Assembly (NCBI GenBank): GCA_016716185.1
Contig: JADJWV010000002.1
Span: 968,501 to 1,032,500, forward strand
Source: Saprospiraceae bacterium
Lineage (GTDB): Bacteria > Bacteroidota > Bacteroidia > Chitinophagales > Saprospiraceae
DNA: 64,000 nucleotides
Direction: 5' to 3'
The notes below the pieces were generated by a model, which saw only the letters and a program-made list of their open reading frames with translations, was not told the origin of the DNA and did not search any database. Of this stretch, positions 1-11,100 are shown in pieces. A program made the translations under genes and the position numbers. The stretch's first letter is position 1. Each line of letters begins with the position of its first letter.

Positions 1-3000
1 CCGATTGTGATACCATTGTAAATTGGTTGACGCCCATAACATCAGATCCTTGCAACATGATCGTTGGGTTTAACAGGGAAATGGATCCCCGGATCATAGG
101 TCCTATATTAGAAGAATTTGCGGCACCGGGAATGGGTGATGGAATCATTGGTTCAGATGGTATTATGTGGCTGGATTCCGATGAAGATTCATTGATGCTC
201 GTTGGTATTAACAATGGAACTCCAGGTAATGATCGCGACGACACATCTTCCATTAAGGCATGTGTACAGCCTATTTGCGCGGGTTTGGTGGAGTTTGACT
301 GGTCTGCAAGCATTGAAGCTATTATCGGTGGATTCAGAAGTGATGAAGCCGGAATTATTTTTAACGGAAAGGATAGCATTCTATCAGTACCTCCTTCAGG
401 TTATTACGCATCCGGTTCAGTGTCACTTCAATTAGACGGTATCAATCCTTTGTGTTTTTATGTGCGTTCCACGAATATGAATTATGAGGATACGTTAATC
501 ATAAGCAACTTTAAATTTACCCATCAGGATCCGATACTCACTCAAATCAGTGGGGTAGATATCAATACGCCAATTGGTCCCGGAATATACGATTTTGAAT
601 TTGAAGCTGAGGATTGTTATGGTAATTTAGACACCTGTGCATTTCAGGTTACTGTTATTGGCAGCGGCCCTATGCCATGTAAAAACATTAATTTATCACT
701 CGACGAAAACTGTTTGGCAACCGTAACTCCCGATATGTTAGTGACCGGTGTTTGTACAGGTACTATGGTTATCGAACTGAGTCATTACGGCAATCCCGTA
801 GACAATCCACTAACTCAGGATTGGTTGTGGAAGCACATCACGGCAAAAGTGACAGATACACTAACTGGCAACAGTTGCTGGAGCGACATTGTTGTCGAAG
901 ATAAACTGGCACCGGTCATCGTTTGTCGTGCAGACACAGTTGACTGCAATTTGGTGGAAAAAGAATTTCCATTGCAATATGACGGATTTGATTGTAGCTC
1001 TTATACAGTTACAACGGTTAATGAAACCTTTGAGCATTTTAATTGTGATTCCAATTTCCTGAAAGCCATTTACCGGGATATTCAGATAAAAGATGAACGT
1101 GGGGAGGTTGATTATTGTACCGATACCATTTATGTAAAGAGGATAAAAGCAGAAGATGTCGTGTTGCCTACTCTTGACTTTTTTAATTTTACTTGTGAAA
1201 CAAAATTCTTAAAAGATGAGAATGGCAACCCAAGTCCATTAGTGACAAGAGTACCATACATAGTTCAGAGCGATGGTACGAAGGAAAATATTTGGCCATT
1301 GAATGAATTATTGGATTGCCATTTGTTCATTAGTTATGAAGATACGGACTTAGGTGAGATCAATTGTGTGCGCAAGATCATGCGTACATGGACGGTAAGA
1401 GAATGGTGGTGTCACACAGAAATAACCAGGCAATCTAATCAGTTGATCATCATCAAGGATCCTAATGGCCCGGAAATCACACACATGCCTTATGGCTTTA
1501 CAGCGACCACAGGACCACGCAGTTGTTATGCCAGGGTATTGTTGCCGCCGATTGAAGCAGAAGATGCATGTCACAACGATTTACGAATAGATATTGCATA
1601 TCCCGGTGGAATTTTAATTGATCAAAATGGGGGTTGGGTAGATCTGCCAGCAGGAAAAGATACGATCTGGTATCGCGTTTATGATGCATGTTACAATCTT
1701 ACTGAGGTTTATATTATCATCGATGTATTAGACGAAACGGAACCCGTCGCTGTGTGCGATAGAAATACAGTAGTTGCGATAAACAGATTGGGCCAAACCT
1801 GGGCACCTGCCGAAGTATTTGACGATGGAAGTTTTGATGAATGTGCCGTTCATCATTTTGAAGTGCGTAGAATGCAGGACGATTATTGCAATACAAGAGG
1901 TGAAGATGACTGGGGACCGGAAGTTGGATTTTGTTGTGAAGATGTCGGGAATACAGTGATGGTAGGATTAAAAGTCATCGACCACAGTGGCAACGAAGCC
2001 ATCTGCATGGTGAATGTAGAAGTTCAGGATAAAGAAGCTCCGCAGATCAGCTGTCCGCCAAACATTACGGTAGATTGCAGATTTGATATCGACTATAACA
2101 ATCTTGAAGTTTTCGGAAAGGTAGTTACAGATTCATCTGTACGTGAAAAAATTATCATAGATCCCATTTATCACCCCGTAATCGATGGTCATCCTTTGGA
2201 CGGATACGCTTATGATAATTGTCCACCGACGATTTTAGAAAGATTGTACTTGGGTCCTGAACTCAACCAATGCGGAATTGGATATTTCGACAGATCTTTT
2301 ACTGCAGTTGATCAGCAAGGGAACAGAAGTATAGAGTGCCTTCAGCGAATCACAGTGATCAATCATTACGTCTTTGATGCCAACGACATCGATTGGCCGG
2401 ATGATTATGAAACGAGTGACATTTGCGATCCGAATCAGTTGATACCGGAACGCCTGGTTTATCCATATGATAAGCCGGTAACCAGCGACGACGAGTGCAG
2501 TCTGATCGGCTTGAGTTATCACGATCATGTACTTACACCAACACAGGTTGGAGATCCTTGTTTTAAAATTATCAGAGTATGGAAAGTGATCGACTGGTGC
2601 CAAAGAGATATAAATAACAATGTGATCATCTGGCAGGATACACAATACATAAAAGTATTTAATTACGTGGATCCTGTTATTAAACGGGTGACAGCAGATA
2701 CAACGATCTGCAGTTATGACGTGAATTGCCGACCGATCCCGGTGAGTTTTTCAATAGAAGCCAATGATGATTGCACAGATTCTACAGAATTATTGTACAT
2801 CTGTAAAATTGACTACCATAGCGATGGAAGTATAGATTTTATACAGAGCAGAATTGGAGGCGATGATGTGAGCGGTACGTGGCCATTGGGAACCCACCTC
2901 GTCAAATGGGAAGTGGAAGACCGCTGCGGAAATACAGCAAAAGCGAGTTTCACCCTGGAATTGCTGAACTGCAAACCACCGGTTGCGTATTGTCTGAATG

Positions 3001-4514
3001 GATTGTCGACGAACCTGGTGCCGATGGATACAACCGGAGACGGAATTCCGGATGTGGCCATGGATACCGTGTGGGCAGCAGATTTTAATGCAGGCTCCTA
3101 TCACAATTGTGGATACCAGATCTGGCTGAGCTTTTCAGCAGATACAAACGATACCTACAGAGTTTACGATTGCGACGACAGAGGATTGCAGGAAGTTGAA
3201 ATGTGGGTAACGGATGAAAATGGAAACACTTCATTCTGCAGGACATTCATAGACATTCAGGATAATAGCAGTTTTTGTCCGCCTACTTTCCAGAATTCAA
3301 AAGTGGAAGGAGAGATCATGACTGAAGTTCAGGATCGCGTGGAAAATGTAAGAGTTGAGTTGTTGAATTCAGGAAGAAACGAATTACTGACAAACGTTCA
3401 GGGAAGTTATCTGTTTGATCAGATTCCCACAAATCAAAATTACGAACTCACACCCAAGAAGACAGACGGTTGGCTTAATGGGGTCACTACCGCCGACATT
3501 GTCAAAATTCAAAGACATATTCTTGGGCTCGAGCCTTTTGCAACCGGATATAAAATGATTGCTGCAGACGTCAATCGGAGTGGCGAGATCACAGCCAAAG
3601 ACGTTTCGGAATTGCGCAGATTGATCCTGGGCATTACCAGCGAAATACCTGGAAATACCAGTTGGAGATTTGTGCATACTTTACATTCGTTCAACGATGT
3701 GAGCAATGCATTGAAGCAGCCTATTCCCGAGAGCTACCAGATATCAAATTTGAACGGAGACATGAAACTCGACTTTTACGCAGTGAAGGTAGGAGACCTG
3801 ACCGGGAATGCAATCACCAAAGGATTCGGAGGTTTGGCCAACAGAAGCGGATCCGTTCTTGAATTGGAAATGGATGCGGTTGAACTGCAAAAGGGAGAAA
3901 TTGCAAAGATTCCATTGAGGATCATCAACGGAAACCAGTATCAGGGCATACAGTTCACGCTGGAATGGCTGACTCAAAAAATGGAAGTGATTTCAGTAGA
4001 AGGCAACTCCCGTAAGAATATTGGAGATGATCATTATTCCATGCATCATGTTGGACAAGGAAAAATAAGCATGAGCTGGAATGGACCAATGGAAGAACAG
4101 ATGGAATTGATCACGCTGGAAGTGAAAGCCAAAGATGTTTGCAGATTATCTGAGATTTTCAGAGTAGGCAGCAGCATTACACCTGCGATAAGCGTAACTA
4201 ACGATGGTTCGGAAGGACAGGTTGTGATGCAATTCAGAGGAAGCGCCCATGAAGGATTTGTGGTTATACCAAATGAGCCTAACCCATGGAACGAAGAAAC
4301 GCAGATAGGCATGATTCTTCCTTCACAGGGGATGGTTAAGCTTACTGTATATGATGTCAATGGAAAAATTCATTTCATCGACCAGATGGAATTGAACAAA
4401 GGATACCATGAATACAGGTTGGGCAGACAGCAAATCAATCAGGCCGGAGTATACTATTATCAGCTGGACTTCAAAGACGCCAGCCATACCGGCAAGATGG
4501 TCATTATGGAATAA
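1..4514 (+). CDS. Giant T9SS-secreted HYR/dockerin/cohesin-like surface protein (5' end outside window)
   Basis: The reading frame is open from the first bases of the window, so the true start lies upstream; 1503 residues are visible. The N-terminal part is a domain of unknown type inserted before the closing strand of an HYR-like domain (CAFQVTVIG near nt 630-660). A long Cys-rich stalk follows with many DNC- and CGN-type HYR motifs. Near nt 3470-3640 a dockerin-like double helix is visible (TADIVKIQRHILG and DVNRSGEITAKDVSELRRLI), then a cohesin-like beta domain (about nt 3850-4240) and a T9SS type A sorting domain with NEPNPWNEET in place of the usual PNPF. It is probably exported by T9SS and anchored on the cell surface as an adhesin or stalk; the ligand is unknown. 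It is the first of three tandem paralogues, and its stalk is clearly more diverged than those of the next two. Confidence 0.85.
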   Translation, partial: DCDTIVNWLTPITSDPCNMIVGFNREMDPRIIGPILEEFAAPGMGDGIIGSDGIMWLDSDEDSLMLVGINNGTPGNDRDDTSSIKACVQPICAGLVEFDWSASIEAIIGGFRSDEAGIIFNGKDSILSVPPSGYYASGSVSLQLDGINPLCFYVRSTNMNYEDTLIISNFKFTHQDPILTQISGVDINTPIGPGIYDFEFEAEDCYGNLDTCAFQVTVIGSGPMPCKNINLSLDENCLATVTPDMLVTGVCTGTMVIELSHYGNPVDNPLTQDWLWKHITAKVTDTLTGNSCWSDIVVEDKLAPVIVCRADTVDCNLVEKEFPLQYDGFDCSSYTVTTVNETFEHFNCDSNFLKAIYRDIQIKDERGEVDYCTDTIYVKRIKAEDVVLPTLDFFNFTCETKFLKDENGNPSPLVTRVPYIVQSDGTKENIWPLNELLDCHLFISYEDTDLGEINCVRKIMRTWTVREWWCHTEITRQSNQLIIIKDPNGPEITHMPYGFTATTGPRSCYARVLLPPIEAEDACHNDLRIDIAYPGGILIDQNGGWVDLPAGKDTIWYRVYDACYNLTEVYIIIDVLDETEPVAVCDRNTVVAINRLGQTWAPAEVFDDGSFDECAVHHFEVRRMQDDYCNTRGEDDWGPEVGFCCEDVGNTVMVGLKVIDHSGNEAICMVNVEVQDKEAPQISCPPNITVDCRFDIDYNNLEVFGKVVTDSSVREKIIIDPIYHPVIDGHPLDGYAYDNCPPTILERLYLGPELNQCGIGYFDRSFTAVDQQGNRSIECLQRITVINHYVFDANDIDWPDDYETSDICDPNQLIPERLVYPYDKPVTSDDECSLIGLSYHDHVLTPTQVGDPCFKIIRVWKVIDWCQRDINNNVIIWQDTQYIKVFNYVDPVIKRVTADTTICSYDVNCRPIPVSFSIEANDDCTDSTELLYICKIDYHSDGSIDFIQSRIGGDDVSGTWPLGTHLVKWEVEDRCGNTAKASFTLELLNCKPPVAYCLNGLSTNLVPMDTTGDGIPDVAMDTVWAADFNAGSYHNCGYQIWLSFSADTNDTYRVYDCDDRGLQEVEMWVTDENGNTSFCRTFIDIQDNSSFCPPTFQNSKVEGEIMTEVQDRVENVRVELLNSGRNELLTNVQGSYLFDQIPTNQNYELTPKKTDGWLNGVTTADIVKIQRHILGLEPFATGYKMIAADVNRSGEITAKDVSELRRLILGITSEIPGNTSWRFVHTLHSFNDVSNALKQPIPESYQISNLNGDMKLDFYAVKVGDLTGNAITKGFGGLANRSGSVLELEMDAVELQKGEIAKIPLRIINGNQYQGIQFTLEWLTQKMEVISVEGNSRKNIGDDHYSMHHVGQGKISMSWNGPMEEQMELITLEVKAKDVCRLSEIFRVGSSITPAISVTNDGSEGQVVMQFRGSAHEGFVVIPNEPNPWNEETQIGMILPSQGMVKLTVYDVNGKIHFIDQMELNKGYHEYRLGRQQINQAGVYYYQLDFKDASHTGKMVIME

Positions 4515-4537
4515 GCATATTAGTAGTAATTTTTATA

Positions 4538-4572
4538 AAAGGGCTTCGGGCGACCGGGGTCCTTTTTTTTTG
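4538..4572 (+). terminator. Rho-independent terminator after first giant gene
   Basis: About 25 bp after the TAA stop, AAAAGG pairs with CCTTTT around an inner CGG-GCGA-CCG stem, followed by a run of nine to ten T. This separates the first giant gene from the second. Confidence 0.7.
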
Positions 4573-4582
4573 AACGTAATGA

Positions 4583-4597
4583 GATCCCTCTGGGATC
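4583..4597. repeat. Solo REP-like palindrome GATCCC-N3-GGGATC
   Basis: GATCCCTCTGGGATC forms a 6-bp stem with a 3-nt loop. It has the same form as the palindromes repeated in the array at 36.4-37.0 kb beside the IS200-like transposase, so it is probably a dispersed single copy of that family. Confidence 0.55.
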
Positions 4598-5030
4598 AAT
4601 GCTTTCAATAGAGAAAAGAAGCAAGTAATTATTGAAATGGCAAATAGTTTGCGGGAAATGATTTTAAATGAATATAGGAATTTTTTCTGCTGAGGAAATT
4701 AGATTTAAATTGAGCACTGGATAATAATCCAAACATTTAAGGGTGGTCCTTAATTTAGTTTTCGTTTAGCGAAATTTGATCCATCCGGGACCAAGAGTCT
4801 GTGTTGAGATTATCAAGTATCTTCACGAATACAAATTAACCCAGGCTGATCTCAGAGAGATCAGACAACGTTAACTCGAAAGCCCACGAAAAAAAACGAA
4901 CCTGGAGGGGTCGAACCTTACTTTCTAACAGGTAACTAAAAAGCAAAGACTCAAACAGGGAGTTATTCCCCAGGATTAAATTTTTTTAAAAAAAAACATA
5001 TATAAAATTATTATATATAAAAAATATTTT
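4598..5030. other. Intergenic leader region, AT-rich at 3' end
   Basis: No gene is seen here. A perfect hairpin CTGATCTC-AGA-GAGATCAG lies at 4845-4863. A degenerate REP-like palindrome (GATCCATCCGGGACC) is near 4779. From about 4980 the DNA is almost pure A/T and leads into the promoter of the second giant gene. Confidence 0.5.
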
Positions 5031-5038
5031 TACCTTTG
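5031..5038 (+). promoter_or_regulatory. Bacteroidota -7 promoter element TACCTTTG
   Basis: TACCTTTG matches the Bacteroidota sigma-A -7 consensus TAnnTTTG, directly after a 50-bp A/T tract and 75 bp upstream of the ATG at 5113. No clear -33 TTTG is seen at the usual spacing. The third giant gene has a similar AT tract followed by TATATTTG. Confidence 0.5.
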
Positions 5039-5112
5039 CCGATGAGAGAGTGTCCCAACTCGCAAAACAGTAAAATTTTTAGCAAACGAAAGTAGCCGTA
5101 AACTACTTTAAT

Positions 5113-8100
5113 ATGCTAAACATCCCAACAGTAAAGCAGCTATGCTGCATTGCAGGTATTTGCCTGCTTTCAAGTCTGATTGCAAATCGGCTTTCAGGAC
5201 AAGTATTCACCACTATATCAGATGGAGACTGGAGTAATCCGGCCACATGGCAAGGAGGAAATGTTCCTGCTGCGACCATTGACGCCAACGATACGGTCAA
5301 TATCCTGCACTACGTTTGGTATGATTTACCGGCTGATTTATCAGTATTTGGCTTTCTGGAAATTTATTTAGATACCCTTGCTTCGCATCCATGCGACGGG
5401 CATTCCATTACCATTGAACCGGGTGGCCGATTTAAGATCACTCACGGAGCTTTGCTTTTTGGACTGAAATGTGCCGGTGCAAATGCCTCTGGTACTTTTA
5501 TCAATAAGGGAACCGTGCGCGTAAACGACAGTTACATTTTGCTGCCTGAAAACTGGGATTCAGATGGGGGTACACGCCTGGTCACGGGTGGATGTTTAGA
5601 TATAGGAGGCAGTTTCATAAATGACGGAAGCGCCGATACCATGGTTAATTTCTGCATCCGTCTTGGTTTGAATGGGGATGGCAGTTTCCTCAATGTTGAC
5701 CCGGCTTTGAGTACGATACATTTGTGGAATAATACAAAAATACTTTTCCGGGGATCAACTGGAAATTTTATTAATGATGGGATCATTACGGGTGGTTCGA
5801 TTTCTGAGATCACGCATCTCGATGTTGAATCCGGTAATATTCAGAACAACGGCACCTGGGTATTTCCTCCTGCAACATCGTGGTGTTGTGGTGGATCCAT
5901 TTGTCAGGGTCCTTTAGTCAATGCTGAAAATTGTGACATGGATGCTGAGGTTTGTGGTTGCATTGGTGAAGTGTGTTTTGTGAGGATCAGTTGTCCGCCA
6001 ATGGATGGGGGCATGTATTCCTGTTTAAGCGATGTTCCTCCGCCCAATTTCGATTTAATTGTACCGATGGATTCGTGTTATGACCTTGTTTATACAGTAT
6101 CTCATGAAATCACAGGAGAAGGATGCATAAACGATACCTTATTTCTGACGCGATATTATATAGTTACGGATGACGATGGTGATCCATCGACTACAGATGC
6201 AAAGGATACTTGCATTCAACGTTTTCAAATTGTAGATACAACAAGACCAACGATCATTTGTCCTGTAAGCATTCTTGTCAACTGCGACGGGGACAAAACT
6301 CCTGGTGCTACGGGAATGCCTACGGCCAGCGATTTGTGCGATGCGGCAGTAACAGATTTTACTTTTTCTGATCAAATTATTTTGGGTTCCTGTGCTGGTA
6401 ATTACACGATCAACCGAACGTGGACTGCAGCTGACAGTTGCGGAAACAGCACGACCTGTTTACAACAAATTAATGTTCAGGATACCATGCGTCCGGTTAT
6501 CAATTGCCCTTCAACGACAACCGTGAATTGCGATGGATCCAAAGTTCCGGGTGTTACCGGAATGCCCACAGCAAGCGATAATTGTCATTTGGCAGTAAAC
6601 AGTTTTTCGCATTCAGACGCTATTAATTTAGGAGGATGCGCTGGAAATTATACAATCAACCGAACATGGACGGCAACGGATAGTTGTGGAAACAGCAACA
6701 CATGTATTCAGCAAATCAACGTGCAGGATACCATGCGACCTGTAGTGAATTGTCCGGTAGCTATTACTGTAAACTGCGACGGTGATAAAAGCCCGGCAGT
6801 AACAGGTATGCCGACAGCAAATGATAACTGTCATTTGGCAGTAAGTGATATTTCTCATACCGATGCAATCATGTTAGGTGCCTGTGCAGGTTCATATACA
6901 ATCACGCGGACCTGGAGCGCAAGCGATAGTTGTGGAAATACAAATACTTGTGATCAACTAATTATTGTGCAGGACACCATGCGCCCGGTAATTAATTGCC
7001 CGGCAACAACTACTGTGAATTGCGATGCCGATAAAAGTCCGGTTGCAACGGGTATGCCTACGGCTACCGATAACTGTCATTTGGCAGTAAGCAACTTTTC
7101 ACATTCCGATTCTATCAATCCGGGAATTTGTTCTGGTTCATATACTATCATAAGAACATGGACAGCAGTTGACAGTTGCGGAAATACCAATACCTGTGAT
7201 CAATCAATAACAGTTCAGGATACCATGAGACCTTTAATCTTTTGCCCGGCTCCAATAACTCTGAATTGTGATGGAGATCTTTCTCCTGTCACTGCCGGGA
7301 TGCCTACTGCTGCGGATAATTGTCACCTTGCAGTAACCAATTTTGGACACAGTGATTTGATCAATGCAGGTAGTTGTTCCGGAAATTATACGATTTTAAG
7401 AACCTGGACCGCTACAGACAGTTGTGGGAATAGCAATGCATGCCAGCAAATGATTGCTGTACAGGATAGCATGAGACCCGTCATTAATTGTCCGTCAGCT
7501 ATAACCGTCAACTGTGATGCAGATAAAAGCCCGGCTGCCACCGGTAATCCAACAGCTTCTGATAATTGTCATTCGGCCGTTACAGAGTTTACAAATGCTG
7601 ATCAGTTATCCCCTGGCAACTGTAGCGGGAATTATTACATAAACAGGATCTGGATGGGTACTGACAGTTGTGGAAATACGAACAGTTGTTCGCAATTGAT
7701 TTCCGTAATTGATACGGCAAGACCGATGATTGTTTGTCCGCAAAATCTCACGGTCAACTGCGATGGGAATTTTGAGCCTGTGGTGACAGGAGAGCCTGTG
7801 GTTTCTGATAATTGCCACTTAGCTGTCACAGATGTAAGTTATACAGATTCGGAAATATCAGGAAATTGCTCTGGAAATTATACACTGGAAAGAATTTGGG
7901 TTGCCTTCGATAGTTGTGGAAATGGGAACAATTGCCTTCAGTTACTTACAGTTAGAGATACGATGCGACCTGTAATACAATGTCCACAAGCACTAACAAT
8001 AAATTGTGATGAAAATTCACAACCTGCGCAAACAGGATTCCCTACAGCAACTGACAATTGTGCAGCGGCAGTTACGGATTTTGAATTTTCGGATTTGCGA

Positions 8101-11100
8101 TTGGATGGATCCTGCAGCGCTCAATATGACTTGATGAGGACCTGGACGGGTAGAGACAGTTGTGACAATGCAGTAAGTTGTATTCAATGGATATACGTTC
8201 AGGATACGACCAGGCCGGAAATTATTTGCAAGAGCACGACCGTTTATCTCGATGCCAATGGTTTTGCAATGATCGTTGCGGATGATGTTGTTTCTTCATT
8301 CAGTGACAATTGTGCATTTCGCGATTATTCAGTGAATAGAAATGTATTCACTTGTCTGGATCGCGATGCAACCCAGGTGATGGTCACTGCTAATGATTCT
8401 TGCGGGAATTCAAGTTCATGTTTTGCTACCGTTCAAGTATTGGATACCATCGCGCCGATATTAGCATGTCCGTCAGATACCAGTATCATAGCAGCACCCG
8501 GAAATTGCAAAGCTTTGTTTTCATTTACAATTACAGCCACCGATCAATGTGATGTGCCTCTGATCAGTCAGACAGACATGAGCGGACTGAGTAGTGGCAG
8601 TTTGTTTCCGGAAGGGACCACAACCTTGTCCTATAGAGCTACGGATTCAAAAAGTAATACTTCCAACTGCAGTTTTGAAGTGACCATTATTCCGGACCTG
8701 AGTACAGCTCCTCCATTGGCCTGTAAAGGGGCAGTGAATATATCACTGGATGAAAATTGCGAGCTGATCATTACGCCAAGTATGATTTATCTGGGTGGAG
8801 ATGCCAGTTGTTACGATTTTCTTAGAGTTATACTCTGCGATCCGTATACAAAAGATTCACTGGTCAATTTTATTCCAAAGCATCATTTGGGAAAAAGTAT
8901 CGTAGCCAAACTGGTTGATACGATTGCAGATAATTCTTGTTGGAGTACAATATATATAGAAGATAAATTAGCTCCGGTAATCGTTTGCCGGACCGATACG
9001 GTATATTGCCACAGCTTACACGATAAAGATCACACTCCAATACATTACGATAATTGTACTGCAAGTACCATTCGTTTACTCGATGAGAAATATATAGACC
9101 TCAATTGCATTCCGGGGTATTCTAAACTCATAGAACGCAAATGGTTGGCAGTAGATGAATATGGAAATACCAGTGATACCTGTGTTCAACATATATACAT
9201 CAAAAGGCCTGATCTAAACCTGGTCATTTTCCCGGAGCCATTTGATGTTTATTGTGCAGATACTTTTCCTAAAGATCTCAACGGATTGCCATCACCTGAA
9301 TTAACTGGCGTACCCACGCTTGATGGAAAATCTATTTGGCCAGCTGATTTTTTCTATTGCAACTATCAGGTAACTTACGCGGATACGGATTTGGGAACAA
9401 TCCAATGCGTTCGTAAAATAATGAGGGTGTGGACAATCAGAGAATGGTGGTGTCACCAGGAATTTGTTGCATCGCAAATACAGATTATTCAGATCAAAGA
9501 CGAGACGGGTCCGGAGATCACGCACATGCCATATGGATTTGACGCGACGACGGGCAAGCGGGATTGCAAAGCAAGAGTATTGTTGCCACCGATTGAAGCG
9601 GTCGATGCCTGTCACAATGATTTGCGTGTAGATATTGCATACCCGGGAGGAATATTAATTGATCAAAATGGAGGTTGGGTTGAATTACCCAAGGGAGAGG
9701 ATACAGTTTATTATCGTGTGTACGATGCATGTTACAATGTAACGGAAGTATATATAGTAGTTCATGTGACGGATCACACAGAACCGGTAGCGGTATGCGA
9801 TCGCAACACCGTAGTTGCCATTACGCACAACGGATACAGCTGGGTGAATGCAGAAGTATTTGACGACGGAAGTTTTGACGAATGTGCATTGCACCATTTT
9901 GAAGTAAGGAGAATGGATGTAGATTTTTGTGGGGGAGTCGGCGAAGACGATTGGGGACCGGAAGTAGGATTTTGCTGTGAGGATGTAGGCAAGATGGTGA
10001 TGGTAGGCTTTAAAGCAATTGATCACAGCGGCAACGAAGCGATCTGCATGGTGAATGTAGAAGTGCAGGACAAAGACAGACCATTGATCAGTTGTCCACC
10101 AAACATCACCGTAGATTGTCGATTTGATATAGACCGTGAACATTTGGAAGTATTTGGAAAAGTCGTAACAGAACAAAGTGCGCGAGAAAAGATCGTGATT
10201 GATCCGAGATACTGGCATCAAATCGGAGGCCATCCATTGGATGGACTTGCGGAAGATAATTGTCCGCCGGAAGTAATAGAAGAGCAGGATTATGGAGGCT
10301 TGAATCAATGCGGATTGGGATACATATACCGTTATTTTACGGCAGTTGATCAGCAGGGAAATCGGAGTCAGTCTTGTTATCAGGTGATCACAGTGACGAA
10401 TCACAATGTCTTTGATTACAATGATATCACGTGGCCCTATGATTATGAGACGAGCGACATCTGCGATCCGGATCAACTGATACCGGAACGATTGAATGCG
10501 CCGTATGACAGACCGAGGACCAACGACGACGAATGCAGCTTGATCGGTATGAGTTATCACGATCACGTGTTGTCGCCGACCATACCGGGCGATCCATGTT
10601 TTAAGATCATCAGGGTGTGGAAAGTAATCGACTGGTGCCAGCGTGATCTGAATAACAATGTGTTGATCTGGCAGGATACGCAATATATCAAAGTGTTTAA
10701 CAGGATAGATCCAACGATCATACGAGTGACGCAGGATACAGTGGTATGCAGTTACGATATCAATTGCCGGCCGATCCCTGTAAGTTTTTCAATTGAAGCA
10801 GACGATGATTGCACCGATCCCAAACAGATGTTGTACACGTACAAAATAGATTTGGATAGCGACGGAACGATCGACGTAACGCGGAGCAGCATCGGAGGAA
10901 ATGTAGCGAGTGGAACATGGAAGCTGGGCAAACACCTGGTGAAGTGGGAAGTAGAAGACCGATGTGGCAATACGGTGAAGGCGAGCTTTACCCTGGATTT
11001 ACAGAATTGCAAACCACCGGTTGCATATTGTTTAAATGGCTTATCGACGAATTTGGTACCGATGGATCTGGATGGAGACGGGATACCGGATGCAGCCATG

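Noticed and set aside
3470..4240. Cellulosome scaffold
   Set aside because: Only isolated dockerin-like and cohesin-like segments occur and no glycoside hydrolase with dockerin is present; T9SS surface proteins often carry such segments.
4890..4925. tRNA gene or fragment near GGTCGAACC
   Set aside because: The sequence resembles a T-loop only locally; no acceptor or anticodon stem can be drawn on either strand.
9685..10683. Long antisense open frame (332 codons) within the giant stalk, repeated at 14522-15520
   Set aside because: It lies wholly antisense to a well-supported coding region, its copies exist only because the stalk is duplicated, and the translation shows no family motif.
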